Positions 33,701 to 45,270 of a stretch of DNA of 64,000 nucleotides are shown one piece after another (position 1 is the stretch's first letter; each line of letters opens with the position of its first letter). The stretch spans positions 26,687 to 90,686 of the forward strand of contig NW_013546944.1 of the NCBI RefSeq assembly GCF_000711695.1, written 5' to 3'. Made by a program: the position numbers and the translations under genes. The notes under the pieces are model-generated. The model saw nothing but the letters and a program-made list of their open reading frames with translations, was not told the DNA's origin and did no database searches. Source of the stretch: Tilletiaria anomala UBC 951. Lineage: Eukaryota > Basidiomycota > Exobasidiomycetes > Georgefischeriales > Tilletiariaceae.

Positions 33701-36700
33701 CTTGGAGCAATTCAACATCCGAATGCAAAAACGACTTCTCTCGGCAGAGGTTCTGCCGCAACTTGCTGCATATATTGAGCGGTTGGTCGTCGCTCTCATT
33801 GGTGCCATGGTGGACCGCGACATCCTGCTCCGCATCTCAGGGCAATGTGCTGACGCCGCTGTCAAGGGCGAAGCTGAGGTTGGCATTTGTTGGTTATTCC
33901 AATCGACTTTGCCAAACACCATCACATTATTCGGGTCATTCAAGGCTGATTTAGTTGAAAACAAGCACATAACGTCGGCTGTTGCGACACGTACTGATAT
34001 CGATGGTAAGTACAGCGATTTCAAAGCACCATCGAGTGATGATCGATCCTTCAGAACCGCTATTCTTGAGATGAGCTTTGCTCCCACAATGAAGTAAGGC
34101 GTTTCACGCCTTCAACCTCCTGACCTTTCTCACATTATCCGCAACTGTGAGCTTGTGACTGATGTTTCTCTTGCCACATTTACAGATGCCGCTTCTGCAT
34201 CTGAGCTGCAAGCAGCCTTGCAAAGGGGTAGTCGCCCGCTCCAAGCTTGGCAGCTTGAAGCCCTGGCCAGAAGGGCCGCGGCTTTGAATACGCCTTACAT
34301 CGCTTTCGAGCTCACTCCCGGTCAGGAATCACCGCCACAGTACTTTGCCTCCTTGCCATCGCTTGCGTTGCTGCATGGCTATGTGCCGGCTGGGTCAGTT
34401 GACGGGACCACTGCACATTTCATTGCAGCGAGCCTAAATAGTATGGATGGCTCTGTCGATGCTACGATAGCGTCGAGCCTCCTGAGTACTTTGCTCTGCG
34501 GAGAGCAATTCCATCTCGTCAAGAAATGCGTAAGCCACTTCGCCGGCCTGCCACACCTCTGGTGCGGACTTGCCGCGACCATGGTACAAAACTTGCATCC
34601 TTCACGAAAAGGAAGCTGGGCTTGCGCAACGGCCTTACTGGACGCACTTCTCAATTGCACAGACCTGATACTCGCCAAGGAAAGCAATGCCTACTTGCGC
34701 TTCAAAGCCTGCGCGACGCTGTTGCCATGCGCCGATGAATGCCAACTGGTCACAGTCACGGAATTAGCGTTGGCTAACCTCAAAGTCATACCCACACCAG
34801 GTGTCCTCGATGAGCTCCACGACGCGCTGTCATGCATCGTTTCTCTGTCGTGTCCTGCCGCATGCAGCAAGATCGTAAGCAATGCAGATTTACTTCTCTC
34901 GATCGAACCTCACAAGGCGCTGCCCATCTTGGCAAATGCAGCACGAAAGCCAAACGTCGATTTCATCCATCTCCCGTTGCCAAAGGCTTCCGAGCTGGGC
35001 GGCATATGGAAGTCGGACGCCGGAGATGCTCTCCTTTCTCACATTGTTTCAAAGGACACGGCTTCCGCCATTGCCATCAATACAGCATTTGCAAACGTAA
35101 AAGACCACACTGTGCTTCAAAACTACGCCGAGACAGTGCATGCTCTTGTCAGCCGACCCGGAGATCTCAATCTGCTCGAAAAGATCGGCCGGGTTTGCAT
35201 CAAAAGCGTCTTTGTACCTCGCCTATGGGATACAGAGCATCAGAAACAGATCCTCGCAGAGCGGAGCTTGAAGATCTGGCTCGTCAAGCAGGCTATCACC
35301 CCATCTGAGTTGGCCGCCCAGATCACCTGCCAAGCACCACAGAACAGCCGTGATGTCTTCAAGGCCGGTGTGATCCGCATGGTCCTCCATCTGCTTGTGC
35401 TCTCTCCGGAAACAGTTGCGGTCACCAATCTGGTCACCTCGGTGATTGATCACAGCCTGCTATGGCTCGTACGGCGCTTTGCGGAGGACGCAAGCGACAG
35501 CGAGGCAACTCTGTCGGCGATCAGAGAATTCCCAGCATTACTGAGAGCCGCATCGATCGCCAAGCTTCAAGTCAAGCCACACCTTGCCGAGCCAGTGATC
35601 GAGGCTGGCATTCGTCACCGTCTGTCATCAACGCCTCAGATGGATATCGTTGATCTCCTTTGCGCAACATCGGCGATACCTGGGTCAACTGCCACGCGTC
35701 TTGCCACGCTGCTCATGTCGCAAAAAGACTTTGCTGCTGCAGCTCGCTCGCACCCCGCAGTTTCCTCTGTGCTGTGCTCGCTCGTCAGTTGCGGAGCTGC
35801 TGCCAACGGACTTGCCGAGCATCTGTTTTCCATCTATGATGGTACACTCAGCATATCTGATCGTCTCGTCTTCGATGCTCTGCAGACTCTCGCAAACGCA
35901 AGTGGGGCCGAGGTATGGTCTGAGTGGACCCAAGGGAATGCAAAGGTGCCGTTGTTCGTCAAGCTACTCTCCCTGGACCGCACCTGGATGTTTTCGACCT
36001 GCGCAACATTCCCTCGTAGCCGTCGCTTCGGTAGTGTTTCCGTCGGTCACGCTGCACTAGATCCTATTGCTGCCAAATCGACATACGACCCGCTTATGGT
36101 GCTATCCCTGTTTTCGGCGGTCCTCTGCACGCGCAAGCTTACTGGACTCGACCTGCTCTCACTGCTCCGGAACAATGTGCTCGGCGTTGTGATATGCAGC
36201 TTGTCTTCTCGCAGCTCCCACATCAGAGGGTTCGCGTTGACGATCCTTGGTCGCACGCATGCCATGCTCAAGACAGCAGCCTTTTCCGAGCAAGAGGAAA
36301 TCGTCCTCGTATTTGATCTCCTGCGCGATCAGCTTCACTACGACCCTGCTGCACGTGAAGCGGTGCCTGCACTTCCCTTTTCGACGACGCTCTTCTTTGC
36401 ACATGCTTTCCGCACCATCGCCGCACCGGCCAACTTTGCCTTCCCCTCGATCATGCGCTTCTTTTTGCAGCGTCCCGCCTACGATACGATGGATTTGCCG
36501 CTACTCTACAATTACCTCTCCTCTGCCTCGGACGAACATAGGCAGGAACGGGTCTGGATTCTGCGCTTCCTGTGCGATATCCTGCGCTCAGGAGGGCACG
36601 TTGAATGGCAACTTTGTCGCCGCCGGCATGTCCCTGAACTGCTCATGAGCATGTATCCAACGCTGCTCGGCGAAGCCGGCTCGCGGCATGCGCGCGAGCT

Positions 36701-37205
36701 CATCGAGGAGTGCATGGGCATCATCTGCTCTCAGTCTCGGCCTGCGCAAGATATGCTCAGGCGACATGGCATGCTCACTTGGATTCGTCTGCAGCAATCC
36801 GCGGAGGAGCGACCTAGAGAGCTGTGGATGCACCTGGCGGCGTTGCTACTGCGATGCGATGCGTCGCACGGCCAAACGTTCGCTGCTCATGCCGTCGCGC
36901 TTCTTCAAATCTTCCTGGATGGCTTTCAGCGCGGAGGCAAGGTTGAGCAGGGGCAAGAGTTTACATGCGCCTTGGTCACGCTGCTTCGGCGTCTTTGCAA
37001 GCATGATATTTTGGGTGCTGCGCTTGGCGTACCAGCCAGCATCGTGCTTGATGTGCTACAGGCGCTGGCAAAAAGCAAGTCAATGAATCGAATAGTCGCA
37101 GCAGACGTCCTGGAAGCGACGCGGCTTGCGTCAACATTATGGTTTCAGTCACGAGAAAGCTTCGTGCAATTCGGAGCGAAGTTCGCAGAGGTGCACGCTT
37201 TATGA
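30740..37205 (+). CDS. URB1: Nucleolar pre-ribosomal-associated protein 1 (Urb1/Npa1)
   Basis: Scaffold of early pre-60S particles in the nucleolus. 2071 aa in three exons: 30740-31138, 31209-34005 and 34186-37205. The first intron (70 bases) joins WDLAIE to KDVPSLVALPIFALSNILRLL, the Npa1 N-terminal domain. The second is 180 bases, twice the local norm, but its phase (G/AT, making Asp) closes and alternatives within it hit stops. The C-terminus carries the NopRA1 region: FAFPSIMRFFLQRPAYDTMDLPLLYNYL, ERVWILRFLCDIL, GHVEWQLCRRRHVPELLMSMY and ELIEECMGII. The middle is helical repeat-like without motifs, normal for this poorly conserved giant (human 2271 aa, yeast about 1764). The N-terminus is basic and Ser-rich with KRKR, a possible nuclear signal. 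Confidence 0.93.
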
Positions 37206-37372
37206 AGAGTAGCCCGCGGGGAGGCATTTGCCGGCACATTTGGGCAAGCATGCCATGTACGCACCTCCATAAATACATGCATTGGTGCGGGACGGATGCC
37301 ACTCATTTGCGAGAAACAGAATTGCTCCGAGCCCTGCGCGAAGACACCCAAGCCCTGCAAATCGACGTAACT

Positions 37373-39347
37373 TTACAGCTTGCTTGAAGTGCTTCTAGCA
37401 GGCAAAGCCCTTGCCTTATCGCGCAGCTGCCTTCTTAGGATCTTTCCTGACGCAGTCTTGGGAATCTGGTCAATGCTGTGTAATTCAAAACACGAGCTCG
37501 GTCGCGTCAGTTCCCTTTTCGTCGCGTCACAATACCCCTACAGGAACAAGTGGCATAGAACTCACAATTGCACATCGCATAGATGCTTGTACTTGATCTT
37601 ATGATCCTTGACAAACTTCATAATGCTCTGCCTGATCTTCTCCTCAGCTGCCTTGCCCTCCTTCTGTACCCGGCCTTTGGCATTGATGCTGAGTGTGATG
37701 AATGCCAGGGGCAGCTCACCAGCGCTCTCGTCGGGCACGCCGATGACGCCAGAATCATTAACGTCCGCGTGGTCGAGCAGGAATCCTTCGAGCTCGGCAG
37801 GCGCAACCTGGAATCCGCGCACCTTGATGAGCTCCTTCAAGCGGTCGACGATGAACATGTCGCCGTGCTTGTTAAAAACGACCTCATCGCCCGTCTTCAT
37901 GAAGCCGTCCGGGAGGAACATCTCCTCGGTTGCTTTACGATTGTTGAGGTAACCCAGGGTGATGCTCGGCGCGCGCACCCACAGCTCACCCTGCTCGTCA
38001 ACACCACACTCCTTGCCTTCGGGTGTGACGACTTTCGCTTCGACGTCGGATACGAGCCGCCCCGCCGATCCGAGGACCGCGGGATGGCCCGGCGGACCCT
38101 GAGTGAGCAGGGTGGATGTCTCGGACATGCCATAGCCTTGGCTCCAGTCGACTCCGGGAATGATGTGCATGAGCTGCTTGGACAGATCGTCGCTGAGCGG
38201 CGCGGCGCCGATCATGATGTAGTTGGCTAGCCGTTGCATGTCCGCATGGTATTTTGGCACGCTTGGGTCCTTGCAGAGTAGCACGACCTGCAAGCAAGAG
38301 CCCCAATGGTGAGGGGAAGAGTTGTCAGCATGTTGAATGGGGATCTAGACGCATGCAGCTGCTCACTTGCGGTGGTACTAAGAACCAAATGGAGATGTTG
38401 TGCTTGACGATGCTGTTGAGCATTGTGTCGATCCCCTTGAAGCGTGGGATGACGACGTTGGTAACGCCAGCGTAGAACATGAAATGGATGCCCATTACCA
38501 AGCCATAAATATGGAAAGCGGGGAGAATGCCGAGCGAGCGATCGGTGCCAGCCCGGAAGCGTCCCTTTTGCGTCCGTACTTCATTTGTGCACTCGTTGTA
38601 GGCAAAGGCTTGAAGGACGTTGGAAACGGGGGCGTAGTGTTGAATGGCAACTCCCTTGGGCAGGCCGGTGGTACCAGATGAGAAGGAGATGAAGGCAAGC
38701 TTCCTCTGACCTTCGCCAGAGTTGAGACGGAAGCGGGTCTCCTTCAAGAACGCCTCTCCCCGTGCTTTGCGTAGATTTGTACCATGCTCGACCAGACCCT
38801 CAACCGTCTTGATGCCCTGTGAGTTGGCCATCGGTGCCTTGTCTCCATTCTTGGCACGCGCCTTGCGTATGCTCTCCACAGATTCAATGACGATGACCTT
38901 GTCTCGGTGGATTCCCGCTTTTGCTGCCGCGGCGAGGCCGGCGTCGAGCTGGTTTTCGTTGACAAAGAGGACTGTGGCCTTGCTCGCTTCGAGCTGGTAG
39001 TTCAGCTCACCCGGCTGAAACGCCGGGTTCGCGGCGCTGACGATGCCACCGAGGCGGTGCGTGGCCCAGATGACGACAGGGTAGTCGATATTATTGGCGC
39101 TGAAGATGCCAATGACACTGTCCTTGCGCATGCCTAGGTCGTCGTACAGTGCGAGGGAGAGGTTGTCGACGCGCATGCGGATCTGCTCGAAGGTCAGCGA
39201 GTGCGATGTCGAGTCGTCAATGAGCATGGGGATTCCTGTGCCGCGCACGTCGGGCCGCTTGGCGGGAAAGTCCTCGAAGATGAGTTCGTAAATGTCCTCG
39301 TCATCGCGGAAAGGCCCGCCCGATGGTGCAGGGGATGTGAAGATCAT
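37373..39347 (-). CDS. 4-coumarate-CoA-ligase-like acyl-CoA synthetase with peroxisomal SKL
   Basis: Adenylate-forming ligase (ANL superfamily) that activates a carboxylic acid through acyl-AMP to the CoA thioester. 601 aa in three exons: 39347-38367, 38287-37566 and 37475-37373, introns 79 and 90 bases. Seen: P-loop SSGTTGLPKG (223-232), GILPAFHIYGLV, GYGMSE, the hinge TGDEVVFNKHGDMFIVDRLKELIKVRGFQVAPAELE, and catalytic Lys in PKTASGKILRRQLRD. The last exon ends in Ser-Lys-Leu, a textbook PTS1, so the enzyme should be peroxisomal. The ATG is the first in frame after TTG-only upstream codons. Substrate cannot be read from sequence: fungal members use medium or long fatty acids, phenylpropanoids or other aryl acids. 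It is not part of an evident cluster. Confidence 0.94.
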
Positions 39348-40558
39348 GGCGACTTGGGGGGACTTAAGGGTACAATCGCTTCGTCGACACTGCAAGTGCA
39401 ACGATAGGTCTCAGTGGGCTTGATCTTGCAAGGTCATTCAGGAGCAGGCTCTCTGGATGGCAGCTGCGAGGATGGACGAAGGAAAGCAGAGGACGAAAAT
39501 GGAATTCGGAGAGAAAAAGATGATATCTCGATCTACTAAATGGAGATGGCTGGATGGGAGATGTCCGCCGTATCCGAGGGTGAGGGCGAGCGCTTTGTAT
39601 CTCTTTTCTTATCATAAAGGCCGCCAATAAGCGCGTTCCATTCCGCCCCCGTCCCTCCCCCCCTCCCCAAATCCTTCCGCACCCGCCGCCATAACCGCCC
39701 CGCAAAAGCCGCTCTATAAATGAAAGTCGTAGATGTATATTAAAAGAGTTGACAGTTTCGCTCTGTATGGCGGCCACTGCTGGCGGTCTATCTCATCTGG
39801 GCAAGGCGCGTCGACGCGGGCCGGTTGAAAATGTTGGATGTCGCCAATGCGGCCGTCGTTGGACGGATATGGTGCACGGACCAGAGAGCGGCGAGGGAGG
39901 GTACATCGCAGGTATCTACCCAGACGGAGAACTTCCAAGTCTAACTTGATGCTAGCTGCGTCAAGAAGTTTTAGCACACGTCCGACCGTCGTGTAGAGAG
40001 CCTTACGCGAAGTCGTGCTCTTAATGACCACGTTATCTGCATAGGCACAGGCAACGCCACTGATAGTCTGTCAGAGGACTTCCAAATAAGTGGACGCGAT
40101 CGCTGGAGATTGTGAGGCGCAATGCGATAGCTGGGTAAGCTCCCGGCGGTTGTGGAGACGGCTTTGGATGGTGAATAATTGAGCAGCCGAAGTATGTGGC
40201 GTTCTCCTCTCGCCTCGCTCTTTCGCATGGATCTCAGCATTCTACCCCATGTACAACCCGCACACGTAGCTAGTCTCTTCAGTCTTGAATCAATGCATCC
40301 CATACTCTCTGGCGTTCGCTGGGTGCATCGTCCTCTGTGAGAGTTGGTTCCTGTTGGGCTATAACGGACGCAACAGCAATCTCACCCGAGTCCCAATGAT
40401 CCTCACCCGCCAGAAAATCTCCGACGTAAGTTACGGTCTGGCGACCGTATACTGGTTCATCCATTATCTACAGCATCAGGTGGAGTGCCGGGTCATAAAT
40501 GTCGCAGAACTCAGAAGGTCTCTCTCATCTGCATACCTTTCCTTGATATCCTTTGTAC
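39348..40558. other. Divergent intergenic region, CoA ligase / TTI2
   Basis: 1.2 kb. Includes a C-rich/CT-rich stretch near 39640-39700 and several short ORFs on both strands, none with domain resemblance. No gene called. Confidence 0.6.
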
Positions 40559-42988
40559 ATGCGATGGAGCATGACAGGGGACGGGACCACTAACATGCAA
40601 GAAGAGCTGCAGGACCAAGGTGACACACTCTTAGTCTCCGTCGCTGCTCGGAGCCTCTTGGCGCTCGCACGACAACTCGCTGTTCCATGTCTCTTTGCTG
40701 GCGACACCTGGCGTTTCGAGCAGCAAACCCTTCTCGCCGGCGAGCATTGGCAACAACGGACATTGCCTTCCTTGCTTTCGAAGGTCAACGCTGAGCTTCG
40801 AGCCCTCGAAGATCATTGGCGAGACGCTCGGTTCCAGCAGCAGCAGCAGCAACAGCAGGTAGCGCAAGACGCAAGCAGCATCACAGATGCACTGCGCCTC
40901 ATCATCAAGGCCTCTGCCAAGTACGTGCCTCCACAACGAATTGCACTACCATCGCATGGGATAAACCCAAACGGAAAAGGAAATGCCAGCGTGAATGATG
41001 ATACTGGGGACAATGAAGAAGGCGTAAAGGATAGCCATGATTGGCTAGCTCCGGATCTGCTGGACAGTTTCATTGGCAACCGACAAAACCGAACCCTGGC
41101 ACAAGGTGAGGGCTATATCGAGTGACTAGCACGCAACAGAATGCGAGGTTGACGGCTACCCTCTACAGTGATATGCGATCGCGCAAGTATCCTTTTGTCG
41201 TCTTTACCTGTTCCCACGAACACATCCGAGTCCAGCGGCAGCGCTGCTTATGCACGCAGCCTCCTTTCGACTTATATCAAGCACCTCTACTCTGCATCTC
41301 CATCTTCCTCCTCCGTTGACCGTGATACAGGACGCGCAAAAGCTCCCCGCGAGCATCTAAGTCACTCTGGTGCAGCAAACTGGGATGTTCTGGGGACTGC
41401 AGGCGGTTGGGACAATGTTGCCTGGAAAGGCGGGATGTTGTCCAGTGCCGCAGAACTCGTGCTCACCGCTGACATCGAAGTGACTGACGGAGACGGGAGT
41501 GCTGATGAAAAGGCTTTTACGCTCCTGCGTCATCGGCACGACGGAATTGGTGCACCGAATGTCTTCGCATGGGCCGTGCGTACTGTCGCTGCACCGCTTC
41601 CCACACCCGCACTAGACCCGCACCAGCAGGGCTGCGAGAAGGAGAGAGAGTTCTGGGAAGCCGCGTGGCCACTCATCATCCCTCCGCTTCTCACGATGCT
41701 GGACGACTCGTCGCTGCATTCCCGCATCATGGCGACCAGGATTTTTTACTATGGCTTACTTGAGCTGCCACTCCGAAAGCTGCAATTGGTAGAACCTGCG
41801 AGTGTTGGATCATCAGCATCAGAGGTACCCATAGCGCCTCCCATCCTGCTCCTCATCCGCACAGGCCTACATCCGCTCGTCGCTTCCTCCCTCTCCGCAA
41901 GCCTGACGTACTTCTCCGACCCGCTGTCCTACCTTGCGCTGCCAGACACCCTGTACGCAGCGCGCGCCTTGGCGCTTCTTGTCACGCAGCCGGAAGCGGT
42001 GCAGCTGAAAGTCCAAAGCGGGCGCGCTGGCTTTGCGGCTCGGACCGGCAAGGAGGCAAGTAAAGATAGCAGAGTCCAGCGCTTTGAGGAGATTTGCAAG
42101 CTCCTCAGTGAAGGCGTGCTCAGACCGTGGACATACATTTCGCTTCCGCGGAAACAAGCAGGCACGCACACGTCGAGCGCAACTAGAGCGGTCGCAGAGG
42201 AAGAAGGGAGCCCCCACGAGCAGCAGGGGTTCGACGCAAAACCTGTGTCTTCTTCCAATCTGTTGATGTTGGCGCTCTTGCGCTCTGCCACGCAGCTCTT
42301 CATGGATGCAGGACCGGCAGGCTGTGCGCGGTACCTCGACGTCAGCATTGAATTTCTGTGTGCTCTTCTGCTTGAGCGGGAGCCCGTCGCTCGTCACAAA
42401 AATGATAGGGAACACAGTGGAAAGAGGCAGAGCGACGCAGAAAGTAGCACGTCGGTTGCAGAGGTGCTCCTAGCATACGAGACGGTCCGTGTCATACTTG
42501 CTATCGTCGAGACATGCACTGCGCACCTCTTCCCTGCGCCGGATGACACGGCAAGCCGCCCTGCTCTGGAGGAAGAGAGAGAGGATAAGGAAATCGGACA
42601 AGACACAGAGCCAATTGCGCCAATACCGTTGCTACCGCCCAACCTCGAGGATCGAGCAAGCGATGTTGTATTTGCAGCCTCCATGGCCTGGGTCAAGTTT
42701 GGGCTATTTGACGAGCAGCAAGACGAAAAGAAGGAAGAACTTGCTTCCAGCTGCCTCATGAACGCAGAGATACGGCACTCCGCAGCGCTCGTCATCCTCA
42801 CACACGCTCTCAAACGACTTGTCAACCAACTCTTACGTGCGATGCCTACTTTAGAGACCAAGGTACGTTGGTAGCTTGACATCTAGGCTTTCTGTTACTG
42901 ACGCGCTCGGAATCCGATGCGATTACAGTTCGCCAAGGGTATTGTAACGCTTGACGATCGGATGGCTGGCTTATTTGCACACCAATGA
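40559..42988 (+). CDS. TTI2-like protein (TELO2-interacting, TTT complex)
   Basis: 766 aa in three exons: 40559-41105, 41169-42862 and 42929-42988 (introns 63 and 66 bases, phases close; the last exon adds FAKGIVTLDDRMAGLFAHQ). The central block WPLIIPPLLTMLDDSSLHSR followed by MATRIFYYGLLELPL, PPILLLIRTGLHPLV and LPDTLYAARALALL matches the Tti2 pattern, an alpha-helical subunit of the Tel2-Tti1-Tti2 chaperone adaptor for PIKK kinases (TOR, ATM/ATR). A run of eight glutamines, mostly CAG (40835-40858), sits in the N-terminal half, and acidic low-complexity inserts interrupt the repeats. The ATG at 40559 is the first in the frame; 40571 and 40595 are alternatives. Assignment is by pattern and moderate; another HEAT-like protein is possible. 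Confidence 0.65.
40835..40858 (+). repeat. CAG/CAA trinucleotide repeat encoding poly-Gln
   Basis: Eight consecutive Gln codons (seven CAG, one CAA) inside the TTI2-like coding region. Seen directly; a likely length-variable tract. Confidence 0.95.
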
Positions 42989-43616
42989 GAGGGAGGAGCC
43001 CGACAGAAGTAGAATTTTTTGCAAGTCCACGACCACCAAGAATCAATCTATTCTCTGTAGCATACCTGTCGATGGCAGCAGTCAGGTTGAGTATAAGGGC
43101 AGTATTTAAGTTGAGGAAAATGCGCAACCTCTGAAATGGGGGAAGCAGATCCGCCCTGAAATCGGTCCAAGTTGGATAAATTGCACTACAAACTCCCTGG
43201 ATGTTTTGCCTTGCGCCTTACCTAATGCCCTGAAATTTCAAACGTGAACATTCACCGAAAGTGATCGACATGGATTGATTGCTTATGTCGAGTTTCGATA
43301 GAACAATAGCGACCTGCATTTGTTTTTCTCTATCAACAATCCTCGTTGCAGCATCTACTCGGACCTGGGAGCAGCACATTGTAAGGGGCGCCCTCTAACA
43401 CTCGTGCTTGAACCTCTGCTGAACTGGATGGCTCACTTTATTCGCAGTAACAAGCCCACGAGCTGAATCGGCGTTGTTCCCAAGAGGCTAGCGGCCAAAT
43501 TACTTCGCGCAACGAGTGTGGACGCAAACATGAGCCGGTAGTCGTAAGAGGCAAGGCCAGGCTGGACCATCTTCAACTGACCGCCTCTACGATCGGCATA
43601 TTCATCTGTCGCGAAA
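42989..43616. other. Intergenic region, TTI2-like / tafazzin
   Basis: 630 bases between two plus-strand genes, covering the first gene's 3' end and the tafazzin promoter. No ORF, repeat or clear core promoter motif noted. Confidence 0.6.
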
Positions 43617-45087
43617 ATGCGGCTTGGTGTCTGCTGGCAATGCCTCGAGCTGCGCCCAACATGGATGAGGCAATCTATTCCACCCCTCAAGCAATTGCAT
43701 GGATTTGCGTCTTCACCAAATGCGGCGTTCGCGACACGGGTAAGGCGTCCACAAGCGCCTGAGACGAGGACAAGCAGGCATGCGCAAATTCGGCGAGGGT
43801 TCGCGACGTCATCCAGATCTAACCAGCATGAGCAGCGATCCGAAGAGGCGACTGAAGGTTTGCTATCATCGAATGGAGAAGCATCCGTCTCCATCCACTC
43901 GCTAGACGAGCCTCCAATGACTATTCCCCATCCTCATGACATACCCAGCATCCCGCTCATCGTACTTGTCGCAACACTGAGCAAACTCTTCTGTCGTCTT
44001 GGCTGCTCCGACTTTCGAGTAGACGGACTTGAGAATCTTCTGAAGGTCGTCAATGATGAACAGAGGCAGAAGGAGGGAAGAGGCGTTGTCACTTACTGCA
44101 ACCACATTTCTGTGTCAGTAGTTTACCCTCACTACCTTCTTGCTGTCCACACTTACCGATATCCCGAACTCTCTTGATAGCCTCGATGAGCCCTTACTTT
44201 GGGCTTCTCTTCCACTCGCGCAATTCTTCTCATCAAAGACGACACGGTGGACGCTCGGAGCGCAAGACATCATGTTCGACAACCCCTTATCCGCCTGGAT
44301 TTTTGGAAAGGGCCAAGTTATTGCAACAAATCGTGGAGGGGGCATCTTTCAGACCGCCGTCGACCGAAGCATCGACAAGCTGAAAGCCGGAAGCTGGGTG
44401 CATGTCTTCCCTGAAGGCTACGTCAACACGAGCAGAAAAATGACTCTACGAAGGTTCAAGTGGGGCGTCAGCCGGATGATCCTAGAAGCGGCAGGACTCG
44501 AAGGAGGTTCTGCACGTGCTTTGCCGAAGGAAGCTGATACACACAGTCTTCAAGTCGGGGAGACCAAAGCGCCGGTCATTATTCCGATTTGGATTTCGGG
44601 ATTCGATGCTATCATGCCAGAGCCGCGCGGTTGGCCGCGAGGGTTACCGCGGCTGGGAGCCAACATTTCAGTTTATATCGGCGTACCCATCGACCCTGCC
44701 GAATACCAGCCTTACTTAGACGCGTACGCGCAGGAGCAGCGACGCCTCATCGGCGAGGGATCAGGATCCCAGTCTGAGCGAGAGATAGAACTGCCGCTGG
44801 TCCCACCTTCACCACCGCATGATATCTTCCCGCCCGCGACGCCCCTCCGACCGCCACCGGACGGATGGCCCGAGGCACCTGCGGGCTCACGCGGTGCGCT
44901 TTCCGCGGCAAGCGACACGGACCGTAAGCGAGAGATCCGGAGCGCGCTTGCTGGTTTTTTGAGGATGAAACTCGCTGAGCTTGGCATTGAAGCGCGTCGA
45001 GTGAGGGGAGAGGAAGGGCAGGGGGAACTTGTGCATACATTGACCCTTATTAAGAAGGAGGAGGGAGTAGAGGGCAAGGCGATGTGA
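43617..45087 (+). CDS. TAZ1: Tafazzin, cardiolipin-remodelling lysophospholipid acyltransferase
   Basis: Mitochondrial transacylase that remodels cardiolipin. 467 aa in two exons, 43617-44113 and 44181-45087. The donor is the second GT of TCTGTGTCAGT; this phase rebuilds NHISVLDEPLLW, giving the HX4D catalytic box (His163, Asp168). Also seen: RWTLGAQDIMFDNPLSAWIFGKGQV, RGGGIFQTAVDRSIDKL, FPEG (242-245), SRKMTLRRFKWGVSRMI and IIPIWISGFD. The N-terminal 70 residues are Arg/Ser/Ala-rich and almost free of acidic residues, like a mitochondrial presequence. A proline-rich insert (about 360-410) precedes the C-terminal helix, a feature of fungal tafazzins. Tail faces the next gene with 183 bases between stops. 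Confidence 0.94.
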
Positions 45088-45270
45088 TACTTCCCTTCGT
45101 TGCATCATTCGCACGGTCTCCGGTGCTATTGCATCTAACATAGCACATTCTGCAAAAACACATAGAGGTACGCATGCTGCACAATTGTAAACATTTGAGT
45201 TCCGATAATTTTCAGTACAACTATAAAAAGTGCTGGGATTCGCTCGCGAATCGAAGAAAGACGGTCACGA

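Noticed and set aside
34155-34157. Separate gene starting at GTG 34155
   Set aside because: It is the third exon of URB1; phase closes with the donor at 34006 and the C-terminal NopRA1 region belongs to the same protein.
25910-39347. Secondary-metabolite cluster formed by ERG25, CoA ligase and nearby genes
   Set aside because: The genes between are ULA1 and URB1, housekeeping functions; there is no PKS, NRPS, terpene cyclase, P450 or transporter, and ERG25 is primary sterol metabolism.
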